Source of the DNA: Ceratothoa steindachneri
Lineage: Eukaryota > Arthropoda > Malacostraca > Isopoda > Cymothoidae
Reading direction: 5' to 3'
NCBI GenBank assembly: GCA_963969495.1
Contig: OZ018321.1
Coordinates: 195,899,126-195,963,125, forward strand
Length of the DNA stretch: 64,000 bases
The notes under the pieces were generated by a model. The model was given only the letters and a program-made list of their open reading frames with translations, ran no database searches and was not told the DNA's origin. The position numbers were made by a program, and so were the translations under genes. Every line of letters begins with the position of its first letter. Within the stretch, counting starts at the first letter, position 1. Below are positions 1 through 11,180 of this stretch, in pieces.

Positions 1-179
1 AAGGCTCGGCATTGGAGCTATTTCTTTTTCCTGCCTCAAATCCTTCTGTTGGAAGTTGCCTCCCCAAAGCCCTTTCGGGTTAAAGCTAACAATTGGAATA
101 CAGCAAAACCTTCCAGCTTCGGGTAAGGATGAAAAGGCCACGCCACACTTGGTGCTACCCTCCTTTCGTGAATCATTTT

Positions 180-590
180 TTGAAGTGCCATGTGTTCAGA
201 CACCACAGAGAGCTCTTGGCAGGGGCCTCTGGGAGAGAGGAACAAGAGTGGAGGAGGGTACCCAGAAACTGCATATGTGAGGGTCACATTAGTGCTAGAT
301 AGAGAGCCACTAGGGGCCGGATCCCTGAGAGAAGGTGGTGAAGTGGAAAATCCAGTTGGGTGTTAACATCTTTTCTTTCTCCTTCCCGAGGCTTCTTCTA
401 TAAAATCTTGTCTATGTTCTCCTTATCTATTCTTAGCTCACAATTCGAAGTGAAGGTTAAATCGCTTCGCCACAAAGAGCTCTTGGGAGGGGCCTCTGGG
501 AGAGAATAGCGAGTTACACCCTCGTTAGAGCAGCAGCTGCTTGGCGGGATGGCCTCCGTACAGAGAAGGTAGTAAAGGAGAAAACTTTGA
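180..590. repeat. degenerate direct repeat pair, ~267 bp apart
   Basis: A block near 203-239 (CCACAGAGAGCTCTTGG and the following GGGCCTCTGGGAGAGA) recurs at 470-506 with few differences. Downstream similarity continues loosely (GAGAGAAGGTGGTGAAG against CAGAGAAGGTAGTAAAG). This looks like an old tandem duplication of a 150-260 bp unit. The overlapping reading frames here are low-complexity and match no family I know, so no gene is called. Confidence 0.55.
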
Positions 591-3314
591 CCGGTGAGAG
601 AGGTCAAGGGGAAACTCCTTCGCCCCTCACGAGATTTTTTTTTCAATTTTACATTATTGGGCCCACGGTAACCCAGTAGCCCTGAGTTAAGATTATTACA
701 CAAAATAATAATAGGTAAGTATAAGAGAAACGAGATGAATAAGAGCAATGGAGGGGGGGAGGAGGAAAACAGGCATGTTCAAAAACCCGACTTTCAAACG
801 GACCAAGAGGGTAACGGGTTGACCTCTGTCCTCCGCCCTGGTGAAAAATAGGTAGAATGAAAACATGAAGAAGGAAAAGAGCCAGGGAGTCTCAGTCTAT
901 TTTGAAATTACCTGTGACACTGGGGGCGGAAGGGCAGTCGTGCCCCTCTTTCAGGTACTGGGTCTATCCGTCTACAGAAAGCATCTCCTTGCTGGGGATG
1001 TAAGTTAAGAAAGAAGGAATTTAGTTGCCATTGCAGTGGGGAGACAAATGAAAGACATGTGCAGAATGTGAATAAGGATGTGAAAGCGTAAATTTTTATA
1101 AAAAAATCGAAGTTAAAATGTCGAGTGCACGTGTAAGAAATGTAACATGATGGAAAAATTATGAATAAAGTTTGAATGAAGCATAAGTGAATAGCACCCT
1201 TTGGGAATCTTTATAAGATAAACGCAGGCAAGGTTAAAATAAAGATGAATATTATGTATTGTGCTGGTGCGGTATGAGGCAACTACACCAGTTGTGAATC
1301 CATCAGCATAGAAGGTAAACGGGCGGGTTAAACGTTACAGAGGGGAAAATATGCTGGGATGTGTGCAACTTCAGTGGCGAAATGACTCAAGTTCAGATAG
1401 GCAAACTTAGTAGATCTGAGATTGTCACTATTTATGAGGGCAAGTGTGAAAAGGAAGAGAGTAAAAAATATAAGAAAATTAGCTGGAAGACATCATAAAA
1501 GGATATTGATCAATAATACGCAGAAAATCCTCTCGATGAGGCTATATAAAGCAGGCTTTTGCTTTTCAAAAGTTGTTGAAGAAAAGAATAGGCAATGTAA
1601 ATGTATGACATTTGTGACTGCCTTGCTGAAGTGAAGAATATGTTATTTAGATGAGAAACAGCGGAGTAAGAGATCCTTCCGTTGAGTTCAAGCAAAACTC
1701 TTCAATGCTATGGACTGATTTCATAACGTGCATCAAGTTCTTACTTCTTCAAAAGCTACTGGAGAGTGAGCTGTGTTCTTTGCAATATTGAGATCATCCA
1801 CCTTCTTTGCCCATCCTGGCTGATCGATCTAACTTCTCTACTAGAGTTTTATTAGACCTCTTTCACCTCAGGGAAAGATTCGCGGGATGTAAATGGACTC
1901 GACCAACACTGTCTTTTCTCTCAGTAAAACTATGACTCTCCAAAATCGCTCTCGTCATCAGTTTCGGTCGTTACTACCCAATAAACAAACCGTATCTCCA
2001 CCCCAACTTAGATCAATAAAAGGCTTGGGAACAAAAAGAAACCCGAATCAGTAATAAAATTTGGCTAAATGGCTACGGCTGATTGATGATGGTAGTGATT
2101 TGGTCTAGTCAAGTAGTCCCATCCTCAAACAAGATTACTAACGACTTCTTTGCTAGGGCACACTTAAAGTGGAAACCTTATGTCCGAGTTAGGGTGTATA
2201 CAAGATGAATATGATGTAAAACTGAAGGTAAGAATAGTTTCCATATTCTGAAAATATACTTTTGACTATAAAAAATTCATCAACGTTTGGGTATTAATGA
2301 ATACATTAATTATCTCTCGGGTGAGATACCGTCTGTCTCTCTTGTAAGTGCCTCTGGCTATTAGAAACCGCTATCTCTATTTATTTTGCTTCATATGATA
2401 ATTCATATCTTAAGTTGGAATTTAAGCAGCTTTAAAGTTTAACGGTAGCTATATTTTTAATTAGAGGAGAGAGGAAAACGGTTTTCCAGGGCAGCTACCA
2501 ATAATTTGCTTTTATGGATAAGACTTTATTTGTGTATAAAACCAACCCTGAAGTTGATTAGAGTACGATAATATTAGTTAACAGGTTGACCATTTAATAC
2601 TCTTCTATAGAAGAGTTATCGTTCTTGTGGGTTTCCTATGTACGTAATACCGTTTATATCCATTTTATGTACGTTAGTTTTAAGTTAATTATCGAGTTAC
2701 AAGATTTCCAATTATAGTAGTTTTAATGAAACTTTGAATAATTGTCTATTAATTTGCTTATTTGATAAACTTTACTTGTTTAAGTAACTTTGCTCGTGAA
2801 TGGAAAAAGAGTGAGATTGATTTAAGACAAAGTTAATATCTACTATTTTGGGAGGAGAAAGGCTTACAAATTAGAAAGATCAAACAGAAGCATAATATTT
2901 TCGCAATCGGTATTTAAAATATTCATCAGTTGAATAGCATCAAAAAGGGTATGCTTCTATATCACTGGTCTGAGGCAAGAGATAGGTTGTGACTCTGGTC
3001 AGATAAAGTGACTTCAGTAAAGGGAGCCTAAGAATGTCTCACTGCAAAGTAGCTTTGAGAAGCCTTCAATCAGTGTAGTAGATTTCATTGAAATATTTCA
3101 AGCCTTTTTACGTTTTAATGTTATTATAATGGCTTATAGTCATAAAAATCATACTGAAATCTAATATCTCAAATTATAGGATTATTTGATTTCAAGTTTG
3201 AGTAAATTCCTATTAAAAGAGTGTAAATAACGTATCTCTCGGTTTATTTCAGTACACGTAGAAACAATCATTGGCAAAACTGCTGCCCTTACTGTTGTCT
3301 AAAGACAATAAGTG
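591..3314. other. AT-rich DNA, nothing recognised
   Basis: No long reading frame, tandem array, terminal inverted repeat or transposase motif was seen on either strand. Short reading frames near 1422-1695 overlap on both strands and show no domain. Confidence 0.6.
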
Positions 3315-3755
3315 ACACTTTACACAAGGCAGGGGGGGTTAGACCACAGAAGGCCATCGCTGAAGTGGATGGCTGTTCACCGAGTGAAGTTTAGAAGAAT
3401 ATTAATGAAATTCTGATCGGAAATGGAAAGTGTGGTAGGTAAAGAAAATTAAACAATCAACAGGGACGACACCAGCCTCGAGAGGATTCAAGCACTCGGT
3501 AGAGTTCACAAATGGACTGAGGCTGGTATCAGCGCATCATGAGCCACCACGCACAGACGTCTTCATTAAAGGGTTGCAACTACTGCATTTGTAATATCAG
3601 TGGTCCAAAGACCTACTTTTAAACGTAAGTTTTGCGTATCATTTGGGAATCAAGGTTCTTGACTCTGGTGGAAGAGTGGAGAACCACAGAATCCAAGGTG
3701 TTTGAAGTCCAGTGTGAAATTTCTGCATTCAGGATTTCGAGTGCATTTTCAAAAC
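3315..3755 (+). pseudogene. Tc1-like transposase relic, internally deleted
   Basis: Conceptual translation from about 3320 gives an HTH-like N-terminal piece containing KAIAEVDGCSPSEV, followed by a basic linker with several stops. A second piece at about 3600-3740 reads like the region around the first catalytic aspartate of Tc1 transposases (WSKxLxxxxxxF, then a GNQGS-like block, V/L-W-K-S-G). The two pieces are closer than in an intact ~340-residue protein, so a large central part is deleted, and the second and third catalytic acidic residues are not visible. Terminal inverted repeats were not found. The assignment rests on motif order; the exact Tc1 family is unknown. Confidence 0.65.
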
Positions 3756-3759
3756 TTTA

Positions 3760-4437
3760 GAGATCCAACCTAAAATATAATTTTTAAAACAAATTTAAAA
3801 TACACCGTTAAAAACAAACAGATATATAGTCAACGTCAAAGAGGAAACCTAAAAGAACGAAAAGAAAAGAACAAGCCTAAAGGAACTGCCCGTATAATGA
3901 GACCAATCATATGAGAGTTGAGCAGATCTTTAGTGGTCACAACTTCCTTCTACATAAAATTTAACCTAAGTTTATTTTCTGACTTACCCCAATTCATTAC
4001 TTTATTAATAATGTTATTTATAGCTCCCGGGAAGCAGATATCACCTCTGTTCCCTCCGACCCCTTGGCTAATTAAGGGAGAAAGTGAGGCCTCGCTTTCT
4101 GTCGCACTACCCTGAGGGAACAGGTTTGAGTAGAGGGAAGCTGTTGCATACTGTAGGAATATCATTGCACCTCCCTGTGATAGTGGTTTATGCAACAGCT
4201 CGGAATGGAACTTGTATTGCAACTTACCCTTAGGTGGAAGCCATCCAAGTGGGGTGGTATAAATTCAATGATTACATCCAGGAGAGGTGGTAGTGTCATA
4301 TCCACTTGGGAATGACTAGCCACTTTTCAATTTCTTTTTCACTTACTTTACAGGAATTGGAATGTTAAGATGAAAGGCAAACGGCAAAACCATGTTGTCG
4401 AGGAAGAGGCCGAGGGGTGGTTGGAGTTTTCCCCGAC

Positions 4438-4440
<3 letters not shown>
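3760..4440. other. intergenic DNA with overlapping unrecognised reading frames
   Basis: Reading frames of 65 and 90 codons overlap on opposite strands at 3918-4222. Neither shows a domain, a signal peptide or a start context that would support a gene. Nothing else is visible. Confidence 0.5.

Positions 4441-4442
<2 letters not shown>

Positions 4443-4475
<33 letters not shown>
4443..4475. repeat. (TA)n microsatellite
   Basis: Uninterrupted TA dinucleotides for about 33 bases. Confidence 0.97.
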
Positions 4476-4477
<2 letters not shown>

Positions 4478-4671
4478 TATTATCCCAAATGCGGAGGAGT
4501 CGTCGTACTACTCTTTATACTTCGTTCGGCCCGTGTCCTGAATGGGTTTATTGACTCAGAGTGCATATAGGTTGGCTACGGAGGGATTGCAATGAACTTA
4601 GCCAGCAAGCGACCCAAATGAAGTTAGATACACAACAATATGAAAACAAAGTTTTAATGAACACTAAACAA

Positions 4672-4672
<1 letters not shown>

Positions 4673-4758
<86 letters not shown>
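4673..4758. repeat. (TA)n microsatellite, interrupted
   Basis: TA dinucleotides broken by two TTTATA steps, about 86 bases in all. Confidence 0.97.
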
Positions 4759-4762
<4 letters not shown>

Positions 4763-4839
4763 AATAACGTGCTTTGAGAGATAAATTAATAAGTGAATCT
4801 CAGATGTCTCACTTGGCTTGAAAATTACTATTCACCATA

Positions 4840-5640
4840 CAAATCCCTATACACTTGTAATGCTGGTAAGTTTCGCGGTGAAGTCGGGGAATGTGAAATG
4901 AAAGGGTAACCTTGGAACCTGATGTTCGGGTGGTACTAGTGGGTAAAGGTCGTGACATAAGGGGTGGAGACGATTAGGTGGGTTCTCCCGAGACCGACCT
5001 GACCCCACAATTTTGTCACGATTCTTCTGGAAGAAGGCGGTGACGGAAGCTTCTTGTTAAAGAGGGCCCCACGCTCGTGAATTCCAAGGAATCTAGGGGG
5101 CCTCTGTGAGGGTGGGGGGAGGGGGGGGGCAAAGTGATCTATCGACGCGTAGGGCTATGGAGAAAAGCCGAGATGTAGTTTTCTCGCTTAGGGAACCAGA
5201 GTGAGGCTGTTTGTAGCTTCGGCTCTTACACGTGAGTACGAGCTTGGGTCTGCACGGATTTGCAGACCAACGGGGTAAGGAGCCTCCCTAACTGAGACCG
5301 ATCTCCTCTCTGAAGACTTGATGCTTCGACAAATTACCACTACGCGCCCCGCCAGACGCTGTGCAAGCTCTACTACTGAGGGTTACAAGAATTCGTCTTT
5401 TATACTCGAAACTCGGGAGAGGTTCTCAGGGCGCCGGAAGTAGATTAGTTGTCAAGCTATTCCATTTCGTCCTTTATAAACTTATGGCCACTATCGGAAG
5501 CCAAGATGGGCTCCCATTTATCAATAAACAGTCCGGGAAGGAACTCAGTACTTAGCTGAAATGGCGGCGGTTTCCTTCGGCTGGAGACCACCAGATATTG
5601 GGCCGGAAGAGGAAGGGTTGATAAGCGGCCCGCCTGGAAG
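4840..5640. other. unexplained GC-rich island
   Basis: About 800 bases with clearly higher GC and more CpG than the flanks, including a long G tract near 5115-5129. Short frames occur (5361-5555) but no domain is recognisable. It abuts (TA)n on the left and a Tc1 relic on the right, so it may be the non-coding end of a transposable element or LTR. That is inference only. Confidence 0.4.
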
Positions 5641-5659
5641 GAAGGTGGGCAAAACTTGG

Positions 5660-6115
5660 GAGTATTATGCTATTCTCCTACACGTGTCTTTCAACATCTC
5701 GATGTAGGCATTCTGGTCCAAATTGTTATTCACCTCAACTAAAAAACCCATTTCGCATAATTAAAACACATCCCCGTACATCACCGAGCCTCCTCCAGAT
5801 TGAAATTCACCCTCACGTAGTCTCACTTGAAGGATTCATGAGATCTACGATGAACACAACGCCGAGCATCATTAACATGCAGGCGGGATAGTAAATCGTC
5901 TGACCAGATGACATTTTTTCACTCCTCCACGGGCCAGTGCTTGTGCCTACTCGCCCACTGTAACCGGGTAACTTTGTGGGCAGAAGGGAGCTGAGGCATG
6001 GTGCGTGCCAATCTGATCCATATGTTCATGCTATTTATTTCCCTGCAAACTGTTTTTTCAGTAATGGGTGCCAAAACATCGGAGTTCCTGCTTTGAAGGG
6101 AAGCAATTTTTAGCC
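5660..6115 (-). pseudogene. Tc1-like transposase relic
   Basis: Read on the minus strand from about 6110, one frame runs through a linker into HKHWPVEE-stop-KNVIWSDD, the signature around the first catalytic aspartate of Tc1-family transposases. It continues past an R-V-C/R-V-Y-like block to about 5760 with TGA stops at positions where W or Q would be expected. A second frame near 5670-5755 gives NNNLDQNAYIEMLKD, typical of the segment between the first two catalytic residues. The C-terminal DDE half is missing and no terminal repeats were found. It abuts the LINE relic that begins near 6230. Confidence 0.8.
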
Positions 6116-6229
6116 ATAAGCCGTGAAAAACACCAGCATCTCAATCGTTAAGTAACGCTTAATATTTATATGAAACCAATCTAAGTATCATAGATAGAGT
6201 GATCATAAAGTGGTTCTACTTTCAATCAA

Positions 6230-8256
6230 TAGGAATCCTATACAATTCCCAGCAGTGAGGAGAAAAATCTACAGGAGAGCAGTCTGTTCAGTGTACGATG
6301 AACTCCTCCGAAATTATTATCCTCCGATACTGGATGAGGCAATTCCTGAACATAATGACGAGGCAGTGAAAGACCTGATCACCAAATAGTCGACGCCGAG
6401 AATTTATAACGATATCGATGTAAAATTTCATATCGACATAGAGATGGACCGATTAAGTAAGGGATTTGTACCGTCAACTGAAAATATATTATAAACATCA
6501 GAAGAGCATCATTAGATTCAATACACACAAGTAAAGAGATAAAAGAATAAATGAACGAATTGTTTCTGGAAGAGCAATTAGGAAGATGGGACGATGCTGT
6601 TAAGAACCTCGATCAAGATGCTTCTCCCAAAGAATTTTGGGAGAAAATAAAAAGACTTAAATTAACAACACACAAGATGAAATAAATAGAAATTGAAGCA
6701 GAAAATGTAGACATGAAAACAGAGGAAAAAGACAGAAGAGATATTCCATAATCATTCGACAAATTTATTTAATATATCAAACGAGGAGAATGAAGACTAT
6801 GCTATAGATTTCGAACATAAAGTAATAGATGGGATAAATACACACATACATAGGACGCACCCACATCAACAGATGGACTTAGAAAGGAACAGACAGCTTA
6901 ATGGAAACGCCCAAAAAACATCAGAGGAACAACTAGGTGCGCTCCACTTATAACACCAGAAAGCCCGAAGACAATCAGTGCTAACTAAAATAAACTACAA
7001 AAAGGCCGCACTGGACACTTTAGAAGGACTGAGAGGATATTAACAGGTGGTTTTAACACGAGACACTTTCAAGATGCTTTCAAGATGGCTAAAATGATCT
7101 TTATAACCAAGAAGGGGTAGCCATCAGCGAGAAAGGAGAGGTACCGCTTAATTTTAATCCTAGAGTTTGGTGGGAATCTCTTTAAAAAAGTATTAAGTTA
7201 GAGGCTAGTCATACAACTAGGAGAGAACTCCATCTTTAATTCATACCAATTCTGCTTCAGGAAAAAATGAAATACGGAGATGGCAATCAATGTCATTGCA
7301 GAGAATATTGCCAAAGCAAACAAGAAGGGAGTTAAGTGGAAATTGTATGTTTGGATGCATTAAAGCATTATTTTGATAAAGTGTCACAAATACAATTTCA
7401 GTATAAGATCCTACAGTTGTGAGTAAGTAAAAACTTAGGGACTTTAACCGGACCTATGTTCGACTTTAAAGCAGGTCTCTGGACTTCACAGCTTCAGACA
7501 ACTCCAAATGCCTCCTAATTTAATCGGAGGAGGATTCTCTACAGATAATAGAGTGCCATTACCTTAAAGCATTTATGCAAAATCGAACGACTGATACAGA
7601 AATAGAAAGACAACAACTACGAGGCCAAATGGAAAATAAGAACAGACCCAGAGAAATTTAAGGCGGTCCTGATCGGAAGGATCCCGCTACAGAATGCACG
7701 TCTCAGATAAAAATTTCAAAGGCCACTGTGACAGTCATAACTCTATATATATTCCAATACCTGAGAGAGACCAACAAAAAGAAAATCGATACGGCACTGG
7801 TAAGAATCCCGCCTCCACGCTCTTATGTACCCCAAAAACACTAAAAAAAACTACAGACAGTGGAGAATAAATGCTGCACTTAATTACAGGTACACGCAGA
7901 AGAGAAAGAAAAAGAAAGAAGAACTACACAGGATGGCGGGATTGAAACCCTCAAATAAAGTCAGAGAAGACTAGAGAAAGCATATGGGAGAAAAAGTACT
8001 AGAAGAAATGAATGGTAAATAAGAGAAATGATCAAGAACGACAGAAGAGCAAGGAACAATGCATGATTCTCGGGCTCTCCAATTAATGCATAGAAAAGCT
8101 GAACAAAACACCGAAAGAGAAGGAAGGAAAGCAATTAAGACAACAATCAAAATTGAAACTCCAACAAATATTAAGACGCAAACCCAATCATTAAAAATAA
8201 AGCCGGTAACGACCAATAAGGACAAACAAATACAGAAAAGAAAAAAAACCCACTGA
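6230..8256 (+). mobile_element. non-LTR retrotransposon (LINE, Jockey-like) relic
   Basis: No open frame survives, but one frame at about 7093-7440 reads as the start of a LINE reverse transcriptase. Visible blocks are MIFITKKG, YRLILILEFGGNLF (the NYRPI-type block), IFNSYQFCFRKK (QFGFR block) and TEMAINVIAENIAKANKKG. Stops lie among them. Upstream (6580-6720) is an acidic/basic linker, and downstream (7600-7700) EAKWKIRTDPEKFKAVLIGR corresponds to the palm/thumb region after the YxDD box. The tail, to about 8256, includes EELHRMAGLKPSNK and a basic end, as in Jockey-like ORF2 C-termini. The catalytic YxDD segment cannot be read and lies in the damaged part near 7450-7600. Confidence 0.8.
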
Positions 8257-9306
8257 CAGCGATGTCTTATTTGACGCGCCTTGTATCCCTCTGCAAATCT
8301 ATTAAGTTTCTCTTCCCACTATTTTTCTTTTTCTTTCCCACAGATATGCTTTATCCCCACATGCACTCTCACAATCATTGAATTGAATTGTTCCCAGTCA
8401 TTCAATAACGTCATTCGGCCACACTTCTGGCGTGAATTTCCTGTGCAGCGGGATTTTTGATATTGTAGGTAGAATGGTATGACCTTATGAATGAAAACAG
8501 CTGAAATTTTCACTACTGATGGCTTATCGTGCGCCAAAATGAAATCACTCCTTTTACCACTTAGTAACATCTGATTTACGCCTTATTTTACAGATAGCGT
8601 ACCAACTTTCTTCTCATTCAATGCTAACTAGAGTCCACTTTGGTTTATTGTTTTAAACTAATTTAAACACTCCAGGTGACTATTTTATTTGTCATGTGAG
8701 CTCTTATATATATATATTATACAATGGGTTGTAGTCGTCCGAAAATATATATATATACTTAGAATTTTACACAATAAAATCGATGTTTGTGCCTTTCTCT
8801 GTAACTATCAAAGACTAAGTGTATTTATAATATGAAAAATTACTACTCATTTACATGACGAAATAGATTTTTGGCCCAAAACGAAAGAGCCAAGTATTTT
8901 CTTTGAGATATATTTATCGAACATTAATTTAGACAATGAACCTAAGCTTGTTCAATTTCTTCACCTGAAATAAACGAGAATTGAAGAAAATAAAATAGCC
9001 CAGCAATTTTCATAGCTGAGAACTGGAGTTGGTAAATAAAAAAGAAGAAATCTCAACAACTCCTTTTAGCAAAAAATAAAAAATTAACGTCATTGGCACA
9101 TAGCCAATTGAAAGGGAAAATTAATTCGTTTGGATAAAAGTAATGTCACTTCACGTGGAGTGCGTCTTTTTTTTCATATGGAAGGATAAGTTTGTAAGAT
9201 TTGACAGAGAATAAAGCTTTAAGAACACCTCGTCTGTTTTAAACCTAGTTCGACCTTTCCATTGATAACTCAACTTTAGTCTACATAACCCCTAAACACT
9301 TCCGAA

Positions 9307-9353
<47 letters not shown>

Positions 9354-9690
9354 TGTAGTTGGGTAGCAGTATTTCTTGAATGCAAATTTTGTTGAAGACC
9401 ATGTGTATTTTGCCTTAATTAATTTCCTCTCGCAACTTTCTCTTCTTCTAACAATCTTTTTTATTTCATCTTGTAGATTGTGGATTACATGTCCAGTATT
9501 CATCTCTTTTTTAAATTAATGTGTTTGGTAAAAACCAAACTAAATTGCTAAGATCGAAAGCTTAGCCATTTATTTTGTTTTTTGGCGTGAGTCAAAAAAC
9601 CATAGCAATAATTGTTATTTCTGCATAGTATCTACAGTACAAAAGGGCTTGTCAAAGAATAAAAAGGAGTCAATTGAATATCCAAACATT
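8257..9690. other. AT-rich DNA, microsatellites only
   Basis: Contains short TA runs near 8704-8720 and 8744-8757 and the larger (TA)n listed separately. Reading frames at 8319-8570 and 9276-9503 show no domain; the latter reads through the microsatellite. An 18-base inverted repeat (GTTTGGT...ACCAAAC) lies near 9521-9540. Confidence 0.6.
9308..9351. repeat. (TA)n microsatellite
   Basis: About 44 bases of perfect TA dinucleotides. Confidence 0.97.
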
Positions 9691-9699
9691 CCATCAGCT

Positions 9700-10998
9700 A
9701 TTCGCTCAGTTCCCATAGAGAAGGTCTACCCGTTCTTGATGCACCAACTTCGGTAGCCTTTGAGTCGGATGAGGAAATTGGTGAGGAGAAAGCAGAGAAG
9801 GATGATAGTGTTGGATCCAAATTTTGATGAAGCACACTTCTCTAGGCCACATCTCATAACAAAAGGGAAATTCCATAAGCTTCTCAGGGATCAGCAACTA
9901 CCCCTAAATAAGGAAGAGCTGCTAGGCTCTCGTCTTCAACAGTGGAATCTCCTAACAGCTGGTGTGGAAATTTCAAAATTTCGTGACCGTCATCAGCAAT
10001 TCAACAATTTCTTCCTTTATAGAAGGTGATTTAGTAGCCTGAAACAATATTAATTGTCTGATGGAAGCACTTAGCATCGAATACGAACGAAGAGTATGCA
10101 GGCTATTTATTGATTTATCAAAAACAAGTCTGAAAGGTGTCGTGCTGCACAACGGCAATAGTGAACCATTAGTCCCTGTCGGCTATGCCCCACATATTAA
10201 AGAAACTTATGAGAATAGAAAGCATATGTTGCAATACAGAAAATATGATGAATATCAATGGCAGCTCGGCGGTGTTGGTTACTTAAAGGTTGTTGCTGTT
10301 GTAGTGGCCTTGCCAGGCCGATACAGCAAGTACTGCTGCTCTCTGTGTGAAGTGGACATCCGTGGAAGAAGTTCCTACCCTATCAGGAGAGACTGGCCAC
10401 CTCGTCAATTATTGGAGCATGGGATGAAAAATGTTAAATATCCACCTCTCACTTAACCAAACAAAATTTTGTTACCGCCACTACACATAATTCCGGCTCC
10501 TGAAAAGTTTTTAAAAGCTATTTTACAAATATGGTCAGAGATACAAGTATTTAACATCGAAATTTATCTCACTGAGTGACGCTAAGATAAAAGAGGAAAT
10601 TTTCATTGGTCCTCAGATTCGAGAGCTTCTTAAAGATGGTGACTATAAATAAGCCCGTAATGGGGAGGAAAAAGCTGCTTGGAAAGCATTTAAATTAGTG
10701 GCAAAGTATTTCTCGTAAACAGAAGGTAAGAAAACTGTGGCAAACCTCATCAAGGATTACAAGATCATGTTACTTAAAACCCACTTTTTTGACTCATAGT
10801 TAGACTTTTTTCTAGCAAACTGTTAAGCAGTTAGGGAAAAACATGGTTAAAGGTTTCAAAAAGATAGTTAAACAATGAAAAAGCGGTACCAGGGTAAATG
10901 GAGCACAACAATGCTTGCAGACTATTACTAGACATTGGCAAGAGATGATTGTCGAGCCCACTATAAGCATCAAGCGAAAAGGGAGACAGTGGATAAGA
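9700..10998 (+). pseudogene. relic of an unnamed transposon-like protein family, copy 1
   Basis: Same family as the protein relic at 11457-12951. Frames at 9760-10029 and 10061-10456 carry, in order: a helical segment (HLITKGKFHKLLRD, then EELLGSRLQQWNLL); EISKFRDRHQQFNNFF; MEALSIEYERRVCRLFIDLSKTSLKGV with LHNGNSEPLVPVGYA; and YSKYCCSLCEVDIR followed by RDWPPRQLLEHGMKNVKYPP. Further pieces are LPPLHIIPAPEKFLKAI, then after frameshifts QIRELLKDG near 10615 and a C-terminal ARDDCRAHYKHQAKR near 10945. I know this protein only as a frequently repeated predicted protein of invertebrates, without a settled superfamily name. Several frameshifts and stops make it inactive. No terminal repeats were found for this copy. 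Confidence 0.75.
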
Positions 10999-11180
10999 AT
11001 TAGAGTTTAAAACATATTGACACATACTATACGTTATATTGAAATAATCAAATATTTCATGCCGCATGAAATGTTCATTTTTCAAGGTGATATTTGGTTT
11101 CAGTGCATGAAAATACATAACAATTAACTAATCTGATTTAAAACGCACACAACTTTTCAAAAATTGCTGACCTCTGATAA

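Noticed and set aside
3918..4222. Overlapping frames of 65 and 90 codons
   Set aside because: Opposite strands, no domain, no supporting context.
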